This document shows, piece after piece, positions 5,345 to 11,064 of a DNA stretch of 11,064 nt; position 1 is the stretch's first letter, and each line of letters begins with the position of its first letter. The notes beneath the pieces are model-generated. The model searched no databases, had not been told where the DNA came from, and was given only the letters and a program-made list of their open reading frames with translations. Made by a program: the position numbers and the translations under genes. Source of the DNA: JAQICX01 sp964441455 (GTDB lineage Bacteria; Verrucomicrobiota; Kiritimatiellia; JAQICX01); NCBI GenBank assembly GCA_964441455.1, contig CAYTUX010000130.1:1-11064 (forward strand), in the 5' to 3' direction.

Positions 5345-7090
5345 ATGTCCCAAATAAAGCTCATAATTCAGACACCCGGTGCAAAACAGAATAAATTTGA
5401 ACTGGAGTATGGAACATATACAATCGGCAGCGATGCCACGTGTATGATCAGATTAAATAATCCGGAAATTGATGCCAGACATGCAATGCTCTCTCTCCAA
5501 CCGGATAATTATTGGATAGAAGACTTTGCCACAAGAACAGGCACGTTTGTAAATGATTCAAAAATATCAGGCGGTACACATATTGAACCAAATGATAAAA
5601 TTAAAATTGGTCCATTCACTTTAGCTTTAAAAGTTCATCAGGATGTCAAGGAACCGGAGACTCAACCGGAAAAGGGTAATACTCAACAAACCCAATCTTC
5701 TGCACCACCTGTTGAACAGACAAAACAAGAATCTTCTGAACAGTTTGAAAAACTTGTACAAAAAGTTGCACCACCACCAATATCAATTCCAAAAGAGGTG
5801 CTTGATCAGGAAAAAGCAATTAAAAAACAGATTCATGATGAACTTGTGGACAGGTTGGACATCAAACGACTTTCAACATCCAAAATAAATAAAGATGACC
5901 TATTCAAAAAGGCAAAAGAGACAATAGAAATAATTATTAATGATGTGAAACATAAACTTCCAAAGGAGATTGATCCAAAAGTATTGTGTCAGGACATTAT
6001 CAATGAGGCTTTAAGACTTGGACCATTGGAAGAGTTTCTGGCAGATCCTGACATTACCGAAATTATGGTAAACGGTCCATCAAAGATATTTGTTGAAAAA
6101 AAAGGGCGACTAACCCTATCGGGCAAAACTTTTATGAATAATGATTCTGTTTTGTCAATTATAGAGAGAATAGTGGCACCTATCGGTAGGCGTGTTGACG
6201 AGAGTCAGCCATATGTGGATGCAAGACTGGCAGATGGTTCTCGTGTTAATGCTGTTATAGCTCCACTATCTCTTATCGGACCATGCATCACAATTCGAAA
6301 ATTCTCTGATATTCCTTTTACATCTGATGACTTGGTTAACTTTAATACCTGGAATCAGGATATGGTTGATTTAATGCAAGTATGCATTCTCTTGAGAAAA
6401 AATATTATTGTTGCCGGCGGAACAGGTTCAGGTAAGACAACACTCTTAAATGTGCTTAGCAACTACATACCCGGAGATGAAAGAATACTGACAATTGAAG
6501 ATGCTGCAGAACTTAAACTGCATCAGGAACATCTCGTAAGGCTTGAAGCCCGATCCGCAAATATTGAAGGCAAAGGTGCAATTACAATTCGTGACCTTGT
6601 CAGAAATGCTCTGCGTATGCGCCCTGATCGAATAATTGTTGGTGAATGTCGCGGAGGTGAAGCTCTTGATATGCTACAGGCAATGAACACAGGACACGAC
6701 GGCTCATTGACAACTGTCCATGCAAACTCACCTAGAGATGCTCTTTCAAGACTTGAAACTATGGTTCTTATGTCAGGGATGGATTTGCCCCTTAAGGCAA
6801 TCAGAGAACAGGTTGCATCTGCTGTTGACATAATTATTCAACAGAGCCGTTTCAGTGATGGTACAAGAAAAATTGTCAACATAAGTGAAGTTGTCGGCCA
6901 GGAAGGAGAACAGATTACCATGCAGGATTTATTTGTTTTCAAACAATCCGGTCTGGATGCTGAAGGAAATGTACTGGGTGAGTTTCTTCCAACCGGCTCT
7001 GTTCCAACATTTATGGAAGAGTTAAAAACAAGAGGTTTATCTTTAAGATCCGAAATGTTCAATCCTAACAAACACACGAAGAATTATTAA
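5345..7090 (+). CDS. cpaF: Tad pilus motor ATPase CpaF/TadA with an N-terminal FHA domain
   Basis: Cytoplasmic hexameric secretion ATPase that powers Flp/Tad pilus assembly on the TadB-TadC platform. At 581 residues it is over 100 longer than a plain CpaF because of an N-terminal FHA domain (about 1-98; TIGSDATCMIRL 26-37, ARHAML 44-49, TRTGTFVN 63-70). A Pro/Gln/Glu-rich linker spans about 100-150. The CpaF N-domain follows (about 155-330; GPLEEFLADPDITEIMVNGP at 226-245), then the RecA-like core: Walker A GGTGSGKTT (358-366), Asp box ILTIEDAAEL (381-390), Walker B region RPDRIIVGE (426-434) and His box GHDGSLTTVHANSPRDALSR (450-469). The FHA positions that normally contact phosphothreonine look altered: Ser29 for Arg, Ala44 for Ser and Thr65 for Asn. 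TTGGAGA precedes the ATG by four bases. The ATPase is intact by motif; FHA binding is doubtful. Confidence 0.93.
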   Translation: MSQIKLIIQTPGAKQNKFELEYGTYTIGSDATCMIRLNNPEIDARHAMLSLQPDNYWIEDFATRTGTFVNDSKISGGTHIEPNDKIKIGPFTLALKVHQDVKEPETQPEKGNTQQTQSSAPPVEQTKQESSEQFEKLVQKVAPPPISIPKEVLDQEKAIKKQIHDELVDRLDIKRLSTSKINKDDLFKKAKETIEIIINDVKHKLPKEIDPKVLCQDIINEALRLGPLEEFLADPDITEIMVNGPSKIFVEKKGRLTLSGKTFMNNDSVLSIIERIVAPIGRRVDESQPYVDARLADGSRVNAVIAPLSLIGPCITIRKFSDIPFTSDDLVNFNTWNQDMVDLMQVCILLRKNIIVAGGTGSGKTTLLNVLSNYIPGDERILTIEDAAELKLHQEHLVRLEARSANIEGKGAITIRDLVRNALRMRPDRIIVGECRGGEALDMLQAMNTGHDGSLTTVHANSPRDALSRLETMVLMSGMDLPLKAIREQVASAVDIIIQQSRFSDGTRKIVNISEVVGQEGEQITMQDLFVFKQSGLDAEGNVLGEFLPTGSVPTFMEELKTRGLSLRSEMFNPNKHTKNY

Positions 7091-7091
7091 T

Positions 7092-7976
7092 ATGCAATTT
7101 ATTGGATACATTATAGCAGCTCTTTATGCACTATCTCTTAGCGGCATTGTCTATATAGTAATGCAGGCATTTGAATCCGGAGCCGATGCGTATGCTCAAA
7201 CTTATTCAGATGACACTTCTCGACAGTTTGAGGATATCTTTCTGTTTATACCTGCACGCAGAATTACAGAGATTGCAATTGCCTGCAGTGGTGCTGTATT
7301 CCTTATACTATTCCTGTCATTTACAAACTGGAAATCAATTAACTCTATTATGATCTCTGCCGTTGTATGTGCTCTAATATCATGTTTGACTCTTCTCTTT
7401 CCTAAAAAATTATTGGATATATTAAGAGTACGAAGGCGTAACAAAATCAATGAGCAGTTGGTGGACACATTAATGTCAATGAGTAATGGATTAAAAGCCG
7501 GCTTCAGTATTTCTCAGGTCTTTGAAAATGTTGCAAAAAATGGTGATCCGCCAATATCACAGGAGTTTGATCTTTTTGTACAACAGACACGACTTGGTAT
7601 AAACTTCTCGGAGGCACTGAATAATATGGAAGAACGAGTGCAATCTCAAGATATGACTCTACTTGTCTTAGCAATAGAAACAGCAAGAAAAACAGGTGGT
7701 AATCTGACTGAAGTTATGGAAAACATTGCCCATACTATCAGGGAAAGAATCAGAATTCAGGGAAGAATAAAAACTTTGACATCACAGGGACGATTACAAG
7801 GAATTATTGTCGGGCTCATGCCCGTTGCTATCTTTTTTATGTTAATAACCTTACAGCCCGAACTAATGCAGTCATTTCTTCATTCTGCAATGGGTTTGAT
7901 AATAATGGGGGTTTCTCTTGTATTAATTATTCTGGGCGGGTTAATGATTAAAAAAATAGTAAATATAGATATATAA
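7092..7976 (+). CDS. tadB: Tad platform protein TadB, T2SSF domain
   Basis: Inner-membrane platform protein of the Flp/Tad machine, 294 residues, contacted by the CpaF motor. Predicted membrane segments lie at about 5-25, 62-78, 84-104, 234-254 and 266-286. The cytoplasmic T2SSF (GspF) domain spans about 117-230 and contains QLVDTLMSMSNGLKAGFSI (122-140), TRLGINFSEAL (166-176) and AIETARKTGGNLTEVMENIA (194-213), the pattern typical of TadB. A polar loop (about 27-60) after the first segment is probably periplasmic. ATG follows the cpaF stop after one base and no separate ribosome site is obvious, so coupled translation is likely. The order before tadC is the usual one. Confidence 0.92.
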   Translation: MQFIGYIIAALYALSLSGIVYIVMQAFESGADAYAQTYSDDTSRQFEDIFLFIPARRITEIAIACSGAVFLILFLSFTNWKSINSIMISAVVCALISCLTLLFPKKLLDILRVRRRNKINEQLVDTLMSMSNGLKAGFSISQVFENVAKNGDPPISQEFDLFVQQTRLGINFSEALNNMEERVQSQDMTLLVLAIETARKTGGNLTEVMENIAHTIRERIRIQGRIKTLTSQGRLQGIIVGLMPVAIFFMLITLQPELMQSFLHSAMGLIIMGVSLVLIILGGLMIKKIVNIDI

Positions 7977-7977
7977 A

Positions 7978-8901
7978 ATGAATACAATTGAACTTTTAAA
8001 AATTTTAGTTAGTTTTTTATGGGCATTAGCCGGATGCGGAATCACATGGTATATAATGACATCTGCAAAAGAGATAACTTATATCACCTTAGCAGATGGT
8101 CGTAGACAAGCAAGAGTTATTCCAATAATCTTCAAACTCCTTCTGCCGCTTGCACCAAATCTGTTCGGATTTTTTAACAGCCCCAATCTGGATAAATTAA
8201 AAAATAAAATATATAGGCAGCTTACTGCATCGGGATATGATGATCTGATCTCTGTAAGAGAATTTCTTGCTCTCAAAATACTGACTCCGGTAATACCGGG
8301 AACTATATGGCTTATATTCACATATTTAGTGTTGCAATATTCCCAACAGGGAATACTGATAAAACTGAAACCTGCTATTATGCTGATAGGACCGCTGATG
8401 TTTGCAGTTATGCCTGCTCAATGGCTGAACAAAGCAGTAAAAAAACGTCACCTGCAAATACAAAAAGATCTTCCGTTTACACTAGATCTTCTTACATTAT
8501 CGGTTGAAGCAGGTATGGATTTTATGTCCGCTATTCAAAGAAATGTTGAACATGAAAATCTAAAACCTCTCGATGAGGAATTAATTCGAGTTCTTCATGA
8601 AAATCAGTTGGGAAAAACAAGAAGGGAAGCTCTGAAGTCAATGTCTGAAAGAGTTAACCTGCCGGAACTCAAAAGTGTTGTAAATGCCTTGGTGCAAGCC
8701 GATGAACTGGGGGTAAGTATTGGCTCTATACTCAAAATTCAGTCGGAACAAATGCGACAAAAACGCTTCGAAAGAGCTGAGAAACTTGCACAAGAAGCTC
8801 CTGTTAAAATGCTTTTCCCCCTGCTGTGCTGTATCTTCCCGGCTGTTATTCTAATACTAATGGGTCCAATAATTTTAAGTATGTTAAAACAGGTATCGTA
8901 A
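7978..8901 (+). CDS. tadC: Tad platform protein TadC, T2SSF domain
   Basis: Second inner-membrane platform protein of the Flp/Tad machine, 307 residues, thought to pair with TadB. Membrane segments lie at about 8-28, 100-120, 130-148 and 278-300. The T2SSF domain starts near 165 with DLPFTLDLLTLSVEAGMDF (164-182). It continues with the QADELGVSIGSIL segment (240-252), and the TadC signature FERAEKLAQEAPVKMLFPLL (264-283) is followed by FPAVILILMGP (287-297). ATG follows the tadB stop after a single base. It is the last gene of the operon; no TadD, TadE or TadG follows. The 188-bp palindromic element begins about 30 bp after its stop. Confidence 0.92.
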   Translation: MNTIELLKILVSFLWALAGCGITWYIMTSAKEITYITLADGRRQARVIPIIFKLLLPLAPNLFGFFNSPNLDKLKNKIYRQLTASGYDDLISVREFLALKILTPVIPGTIWLIFTYLVLQYSQQGILIKLKPAIMLIGPLMFAVMPAQWLNKAVKKRHLQIQKDLPFTLDLLTLSVEAGMDFMSAIQRNVEHENLKPLDEELIRVLHENQLGKTRREALKSMSERVNLPELKSVVNALVQADELGVSIGSILKIQSEQMRQKRFERAEKLAQEAPVKMLFPLLCCIFPAVILILMGPIILSMLKQVS

Positions 8902-8933
8902 CGGACAAACCAAAGAAAAGAGGACCAAGTACC

Positions 8934-9121
8934 AAATGACGAAGGACTAAAAAGTCATAACAGTTGCTCCTGGAATCTTAAACCACTTTTTAACAACAAC
9001 AGGCTGTTTGAAAACAAAAGAAAAGAACACTGAACCCAGCGGTCAATGACAGCAAAGTTCCAAACATAGGACGCAACTGTTAACATTTTTTGATCATTTG
9101 GTCTTTAGTCCTTAGTCATTT
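8934..9121. repeat. 188-bp nested palindromic element between tadC and rdgB
   Basis: Outer arms AAATGACGAAGGACTAAA (8934-8951) and TTTAGTCCTTAGTCATTT (9104-9121) are inverted complements at 17 of 18 positions. Inside them TAACAGTTGC (8958-8967) pairs perfectly with GCAACTGTTA (9073-9082). TCCT (8968-8971) pairs with AGGA (9068-9071), and GGAA (8972-8975) with TTCC (9058-9061), leaving 1- and 6-base bulges. About 80 bp of non-coding sequence sits at the centre. TTTTTT (9085-9090) follows the inner right arm. It could be a MITE-like element, a structured RNA, or the tad operon's terminator. No transposase is present. Confidence 0.7.
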
Positions 9122-9154
9122 AGTCACGAAGTCATAAAAAAGGAAAATACATTT

Positions 9155-9748
9155 ATGAAGTTAATGATTGCTACAGGCAATAAACATAAAGTCGAAGAGA
9201 TAAAAAAAATATTTGAAGACATTAATGAACTTGAACTGCTGTTCAAACCCGATTTTCCTCACTTGCCGGAAGTTGACGAAAACCAGGATACACTTGAAGG
9301 AAATGCAATAAAAAAAGCTGTTGAAACTGCAAAGCTGACAGGATTATGGTGTTTGGCTGATGATACAGGACTGGAAGTTGATGCTCTAAATGGTGAACCT
9401 GGAGTATACTCGGCAAGATATGCAGGAGAAAATGCCACATATGCGGATAATAACATCAAACTACTTGAAAAATTAGAAAATTGTAACAACAGAAACGCAA
9501 AGTTTGCTTGTGTAATTGCTCTATCCGATCCGAAAGGAAACTATAGATATGCCAGAGGTGAGTGCAATGGAAGAATTCTCAAAGAACTACAGGGGAACAG
9601 AAGCTTTGGATACGACCCGATATTTCAACCGGATGGTTTCGATGAAACTTTTGCTCAAATGTCGGCAGATGCAAAAAATACAATATCACACAGGGGGAAA
9701 GCTCTGACTCTGGCAAAAAAAGAATGGAAGAAGATACTTGAACAATAG
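9155..9748 (+). CDS. rdgB: XTP/dITP diphosphatase (RdgB/HAM1 family)
   Basis: Cytoplasmic house-cleaning enzyme that hydrolyses non-canonical purine triphosphates (XTP, dITP, ITP) to monophosphate and pyrophosphate, keeping them out of DNA and RNA. The 197-residue product has the family's normal length. Motifs are ATGNKHK (6-12, phosphate binding), the acidic GNA region (49-51), LADDTGLEVDALNGEPGVYS (67-86) with catalytic D70, SFGYDPIF (150-157, base recognition), and the SHRGKAL end motif (178-184). The start is supported by AAAAGGA ten bases upstream. It stands alone after the palindromic element, with no visible promoter. The function is unlinked to the pilus genes. Confidence 0.95.
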   Translation: MKLMIATGNKHKVEEIKKIFEDINELELLFKPDFPHLPEVDENQDTLEGNAIKKAVETAKLTGLWCLADDTGLEVDALNGEPGVYSARYAGENATYADNNIKLLEKLENCNNRNAKFACVIALSDPKGNYRYARGECNGRILKELQGNRSFGYDPIFQPDGFDETFAQMSADAKNTISHRGKALTLAKKEWKKILEQ

Positions 9749-9776
9749 AGAAAAGGTTTAGGAGCAATATCGGAAG

Positions 9777-9807
9777 GCAGCACAACGTGCCCTCTTCGTT
9801 GCGTTAC
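9777..9807. repeat. hairpin-like repeat related to the hisF-cpaB spacer
   Basis: GCAGCACAAC (9777-9786) and TTGCGTTAC (9799-9807) match, at 9 of 10 and 9 of 9 bases, words at 4401-4410 and 4387-4395 in the hisF-cpaB spacer. CAACG and CGTTG here form a 5-bp stem around nine bases. Its presence about 5.4 kb away shows that these words belong to a dispersed family. Confidence 0.45.
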
Positions 9808-9833
9808 ATTGCAGAACGAACTAGCACATTTAC

Positions 9834-9856
9834 TGAGTCATTGAGTCAATGACTCA
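9834..9856. repeat. triloop hairpin TGAGTCATTG-AGT-CAATGACTCA
   Basis: Perfect 10-bp stem with loop AGT, the longest of the set. It also reads as repeats of TGAGTCA with an inverted TGACTCA. It lies 44 bp before the ferritin-like gene and has no T tract, so an operator or dispersed palindrome is likelier than a terminator. Confidence 0.65.
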
Positions 9857-9899
9857 ACACTTAGAGCGCCAATGACAAATAATTGAAAGTTGAAAATTA

Positions 9900-10376
9900 A
9901 TGAATACTGAATTTGAAAAAATAGTCAATCAGGCAATTATGTTGGAGAAGAATGTTGCCGGAATATATCTCATATTTAAAGAAACCTTTGATGAAGATGC
10001 CGATTTCTGGTGGCAATTGGTACTTGAAGAAGAGCATCATGCTGCTCTTATTAAGAGTGCCAAGGTCTATTTTGCTCCAAATCATCAATTTCCGCAAGAC
10101 CTGATATCATCTACATTTGAAGAACTACAAAAAGTAAACAATATGTGCCAATCTTACTTTGATAAATATAAAGCGGATCCCCCTACAAGAGAAGAGGCCT
10201 TTAACCTGGCTTTAATCCTGGAAAGCTCTGCCGGCGAAATACACTTCCAGAAATTTATGATGAAAAATTCTGACTCTGAAATCTGTCAAATTTTTCAGCA
10301 GCTTAATGGTGAGGATCTGAATCACTACAGAAGAATTAAATCATATATGACAGAACACAATATAGTAGAGCAATGA
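9900..10376 (+). CDS. ferritin-like (rubrerythrin-type) four-helix diiron protein
   Basis: Small soluble protein of 158 residues, all-helical by composition, in the ferritin-like superfamily. Candidate iron ligands follow the rubrerythrin spacing: E16 (IMLEKNVAG), E44 and H47 (EEEHHAAL, 43-50), E108 (ALILESSAGEIH) and a GEDLNHY segment (137-143), where D139 and H142 stand in the place of the last ExxH. The aspartate there is a change from the usual glutamate. There is no rubredoxin-like Cys4 domain, so this is not a full rubrerythrin; such short relatives are proposed in oxidative stress or iron handling. The ATG at 9900 has only a weak upstream GAAAG. Function beyond the fold is uncertain. 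Confidence 0.75.
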   Translation: MNTEFEKIVNQAIMLEKNVAGIYLIFKETFDEDADFWWQLVLEEEHHAALIKSAKVYFAPNHQFPQDLISSTFEELQKVNNMCQSYFDKYKADPPTREEAFNLALILESSAGEIHFQKFMMKNSDSEICQIFQQLNGEDLNHYRRIKSYMTEHNIVEQ

Positions 10377-10504
10377 AAACAAACTCTAGACAGAAACTGC
10401 GATGTCTGTTCTCAATCCGGCAATACAATACTGATTTGCAGATTTTAAAGTAGCTCAAAACAGGCCATTCTCCCTATTCTTTACATTTATCTATATTCGG
10501 CAGT

Positions 10505-10523
10505 TCAACTGCTCCGCAGTTGA
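10505..10523. repeat. triloop hairpin TCAACTGC-TCC-GCAGTTGA
   Basis: Perfect 8-bp stem with loop TCC, isolated in AT-rich DNA about 130 bp after the ferritin-like gene. No T tract follows. Confidence 0.65.
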
Positions 10524-10608
10524 TGAAATATATTATAAAACATTGATTTTCAATCGATTATAGTGACATTCAAGGTTGAGGCAGATGCACCCAACTGGTG
10601 GTAATATC

Positions 10609-10691
10609 AACACCCAATAACCAATAAGAAATTTTCAATTTCCAAGAAAATCCGATGGATATTGGGAGTTAAATGTTGAATATTGGATGTT
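10609..10691. repeat. AT-rich sequence with inverted ends
   Basis: AACACCCAATA (10609-10619) and TATTGGATGTT (10681-10691) are inverted complements at 10 of 11 positions. The interior is rich in CCAAT/ATTGG words (AACCAATAAG, CAATTTCCAAG, ATATTGGGAG). It resembles a degenerate dispersed repeat rather than coding DNA. Confidence 0.45.
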
Positions 10692-10794
10692 TAACTGCAG
10701 ATTTTGGGTTTATTGATTGAAGCCTCTCTTGTAAACTCGAGTAAACCCTGACGCACTCGCTAATCGCAAGTGCTCCTGCCCTGTTTAGGGAGAT

Positions 10795-10811
10795 GTCAGG
10801 CGCAGCCTGAC
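10795..10811. repeat. triloop hairpin GTCAGGC-GCA-GCCTGAC
   Basis: Perfect 7-bp GC-rich stem with loop GCA. GACGGAGGGG follows rather than a T tract. Confidence 0.65.
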
Positions 10812-10830
10812 GGAGGGGTAATCTTTCTTC

Positions 10831-10855
10831 TTGCGCCCCTTTTGCGTTATTTGCG
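10831..10855. repeat. three TTGCG iterations at about one helical turn
   Basis: TTGCG occurs at 10831-10835, 10842-10846 and 10851-10855, offsets of 11 and 9 bp, with a pyrimidine-rich run before it (TCTTTCTTC). Helically phased iterations can bind proteins, but short degenerate repeats of this kind can also be relics. Confidence 0.35.
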
Positions 10856-10929
10856 GTTAACCTCTTCTCTTCATAAAATTATTATGCTGTAAATCATTCT
10901 GCAAACAATCTTTATTCTTTGTACTACCC

Positions 10930-11051
10930 CTTAGATTTCTGGTTGCTTGACTAAAAGTGCATTTTATCCAATAGAATTAAGGAATATATTTTTATTTTAT
11001 CACCTTTTGGGTGATAAATTAAAAAATTAGTTTCAGCGGACGCCGAGGACG
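10930..11051. repeat. 122-bp dispersed direct repeat, copy 2
   Basis: This segment matches 2483-2604 with two substitutions (at 10946 and 10974), same orientation. It includes the same TTTATCACC/GGTGATAAA hairpin (10996-11018). Beyond 11051 the sequence diverges from copy 1 (GTATTAGCTCC against GGCATCCCTCC). The window ends 13 bases later, so the right border cannot be fully seen. Confidence 0.9.
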
Positions 11052-11064
11052 TATTAGCTCCTCC

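Larger units (their letters stand above)
10377..10929. other. gene-free, repeat-rich spacer
   Basis: No plausible gene on either strand. It contains two triloop hairpins, an AT-rich inverted repeat and three TTGCG iterations (listed separately). Weaker palindromic words lie between, such as GCACTCGC...GCAAGTGC near 10752-10772 and CCCTGTTTAGGG near 10779-10790. No terminator with a T tract is visible just after the ferritin-like gene. Confidence 0.6.

Noticed and set aside
5643..5888. 81-codon + strand frame inside cpaF rich in Asn, Arg and Lys
   Set aside because: It is an out-of-frame reading of the low-complexity FHA linker region and has no start signals of its own.
10383..10410. Terminator after the ferritin-like gene (AGACA/TGTCT words)
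   Set aside because: Only five pairs with a ten-base loop and no T tract.
2391..10811. CRISPR array or tRNA-like structures among the intergenic palindromes
   Set aside because: Hairpin stems all differ, there is no repeat-spacer periodicity and no cas gene, and none shows a cloverleaf with T-loop and acceptor arms.

Overview
This is an AT-rich bacterial window with every recognisable gene on the + strand. The organism cannot be named from the sequence. A Flp/Tad pilus motor ATPase carrying an N-terminal FHA domain, together with long intergenic stretches full of small palindromes and dispersed repeats, would suit a PVC-group bacterium such as a Lentisphaerota or Kiritimatiellota member. That assignment is inference, not something a marker gene here proves.

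Left part (1-2217): the core of an ArsP_1/SO_0444-type metal-efflux permease whose N-terminal coding sequence is broken across three reading frames at the window edge. An AT-rich regulatory stretch with two candidate sigma70-type promoters and three perfect inverted repeats follows. It leads to an XRE-family regulator with a LexA/CI-like C-terminal fold and four closely spaced cysteines, closed by a clear intrinsic terminator. Permease and regulator may form a metal-response pair, but this is only suggested by proximity and the cysteines.

Middle (2218-4492): about 600 bp of non-coding DNA holding a 122-bp repeat that recurs 8,447 bp downstream at 120/122 identity, a GC-rich imperfect palindrome and short flanking direct repeats. 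The overlapping pair hisH-hisF follows and encodes both subunits of imidazole glycerol phosphate synthase. The hisF-cpaB gap then carries a run of hairpins with three-base loops.

Tad block (4493-8901): cpaB, FHA-cpaF (tadA), tadB and tadC lie 1-15 bp apart and form one operon for the inner-membrane motor and platform of a Flp/Tad type IV pilus or secretion machine. No pilin, prepilin peptidase, secretin, TadZ or TadD-like gene is present, so those parts must be encoded elsewhere.

Right part (8902-11064): a large nested palindromic element separates tadC from rdgB (XTP/dITP house-cleaning pyrophosphatase). A small ferritin-like/rubrerythrin-type diiron protein follows, then about 690 bp of gene-free, repeat-rich DNA ending in the second copy of the long repeat.

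The most unusual signal is non-coding. At least eight perfect stems of 6-10 bp, each with exactly three unpaired loop bases and each with a different stem sequence, occur in the intergenic gaps. Long repeats and a 188-bp nested palindrome accompany them. No defence system, CRISPR array, tRNA or rRNA was seen.
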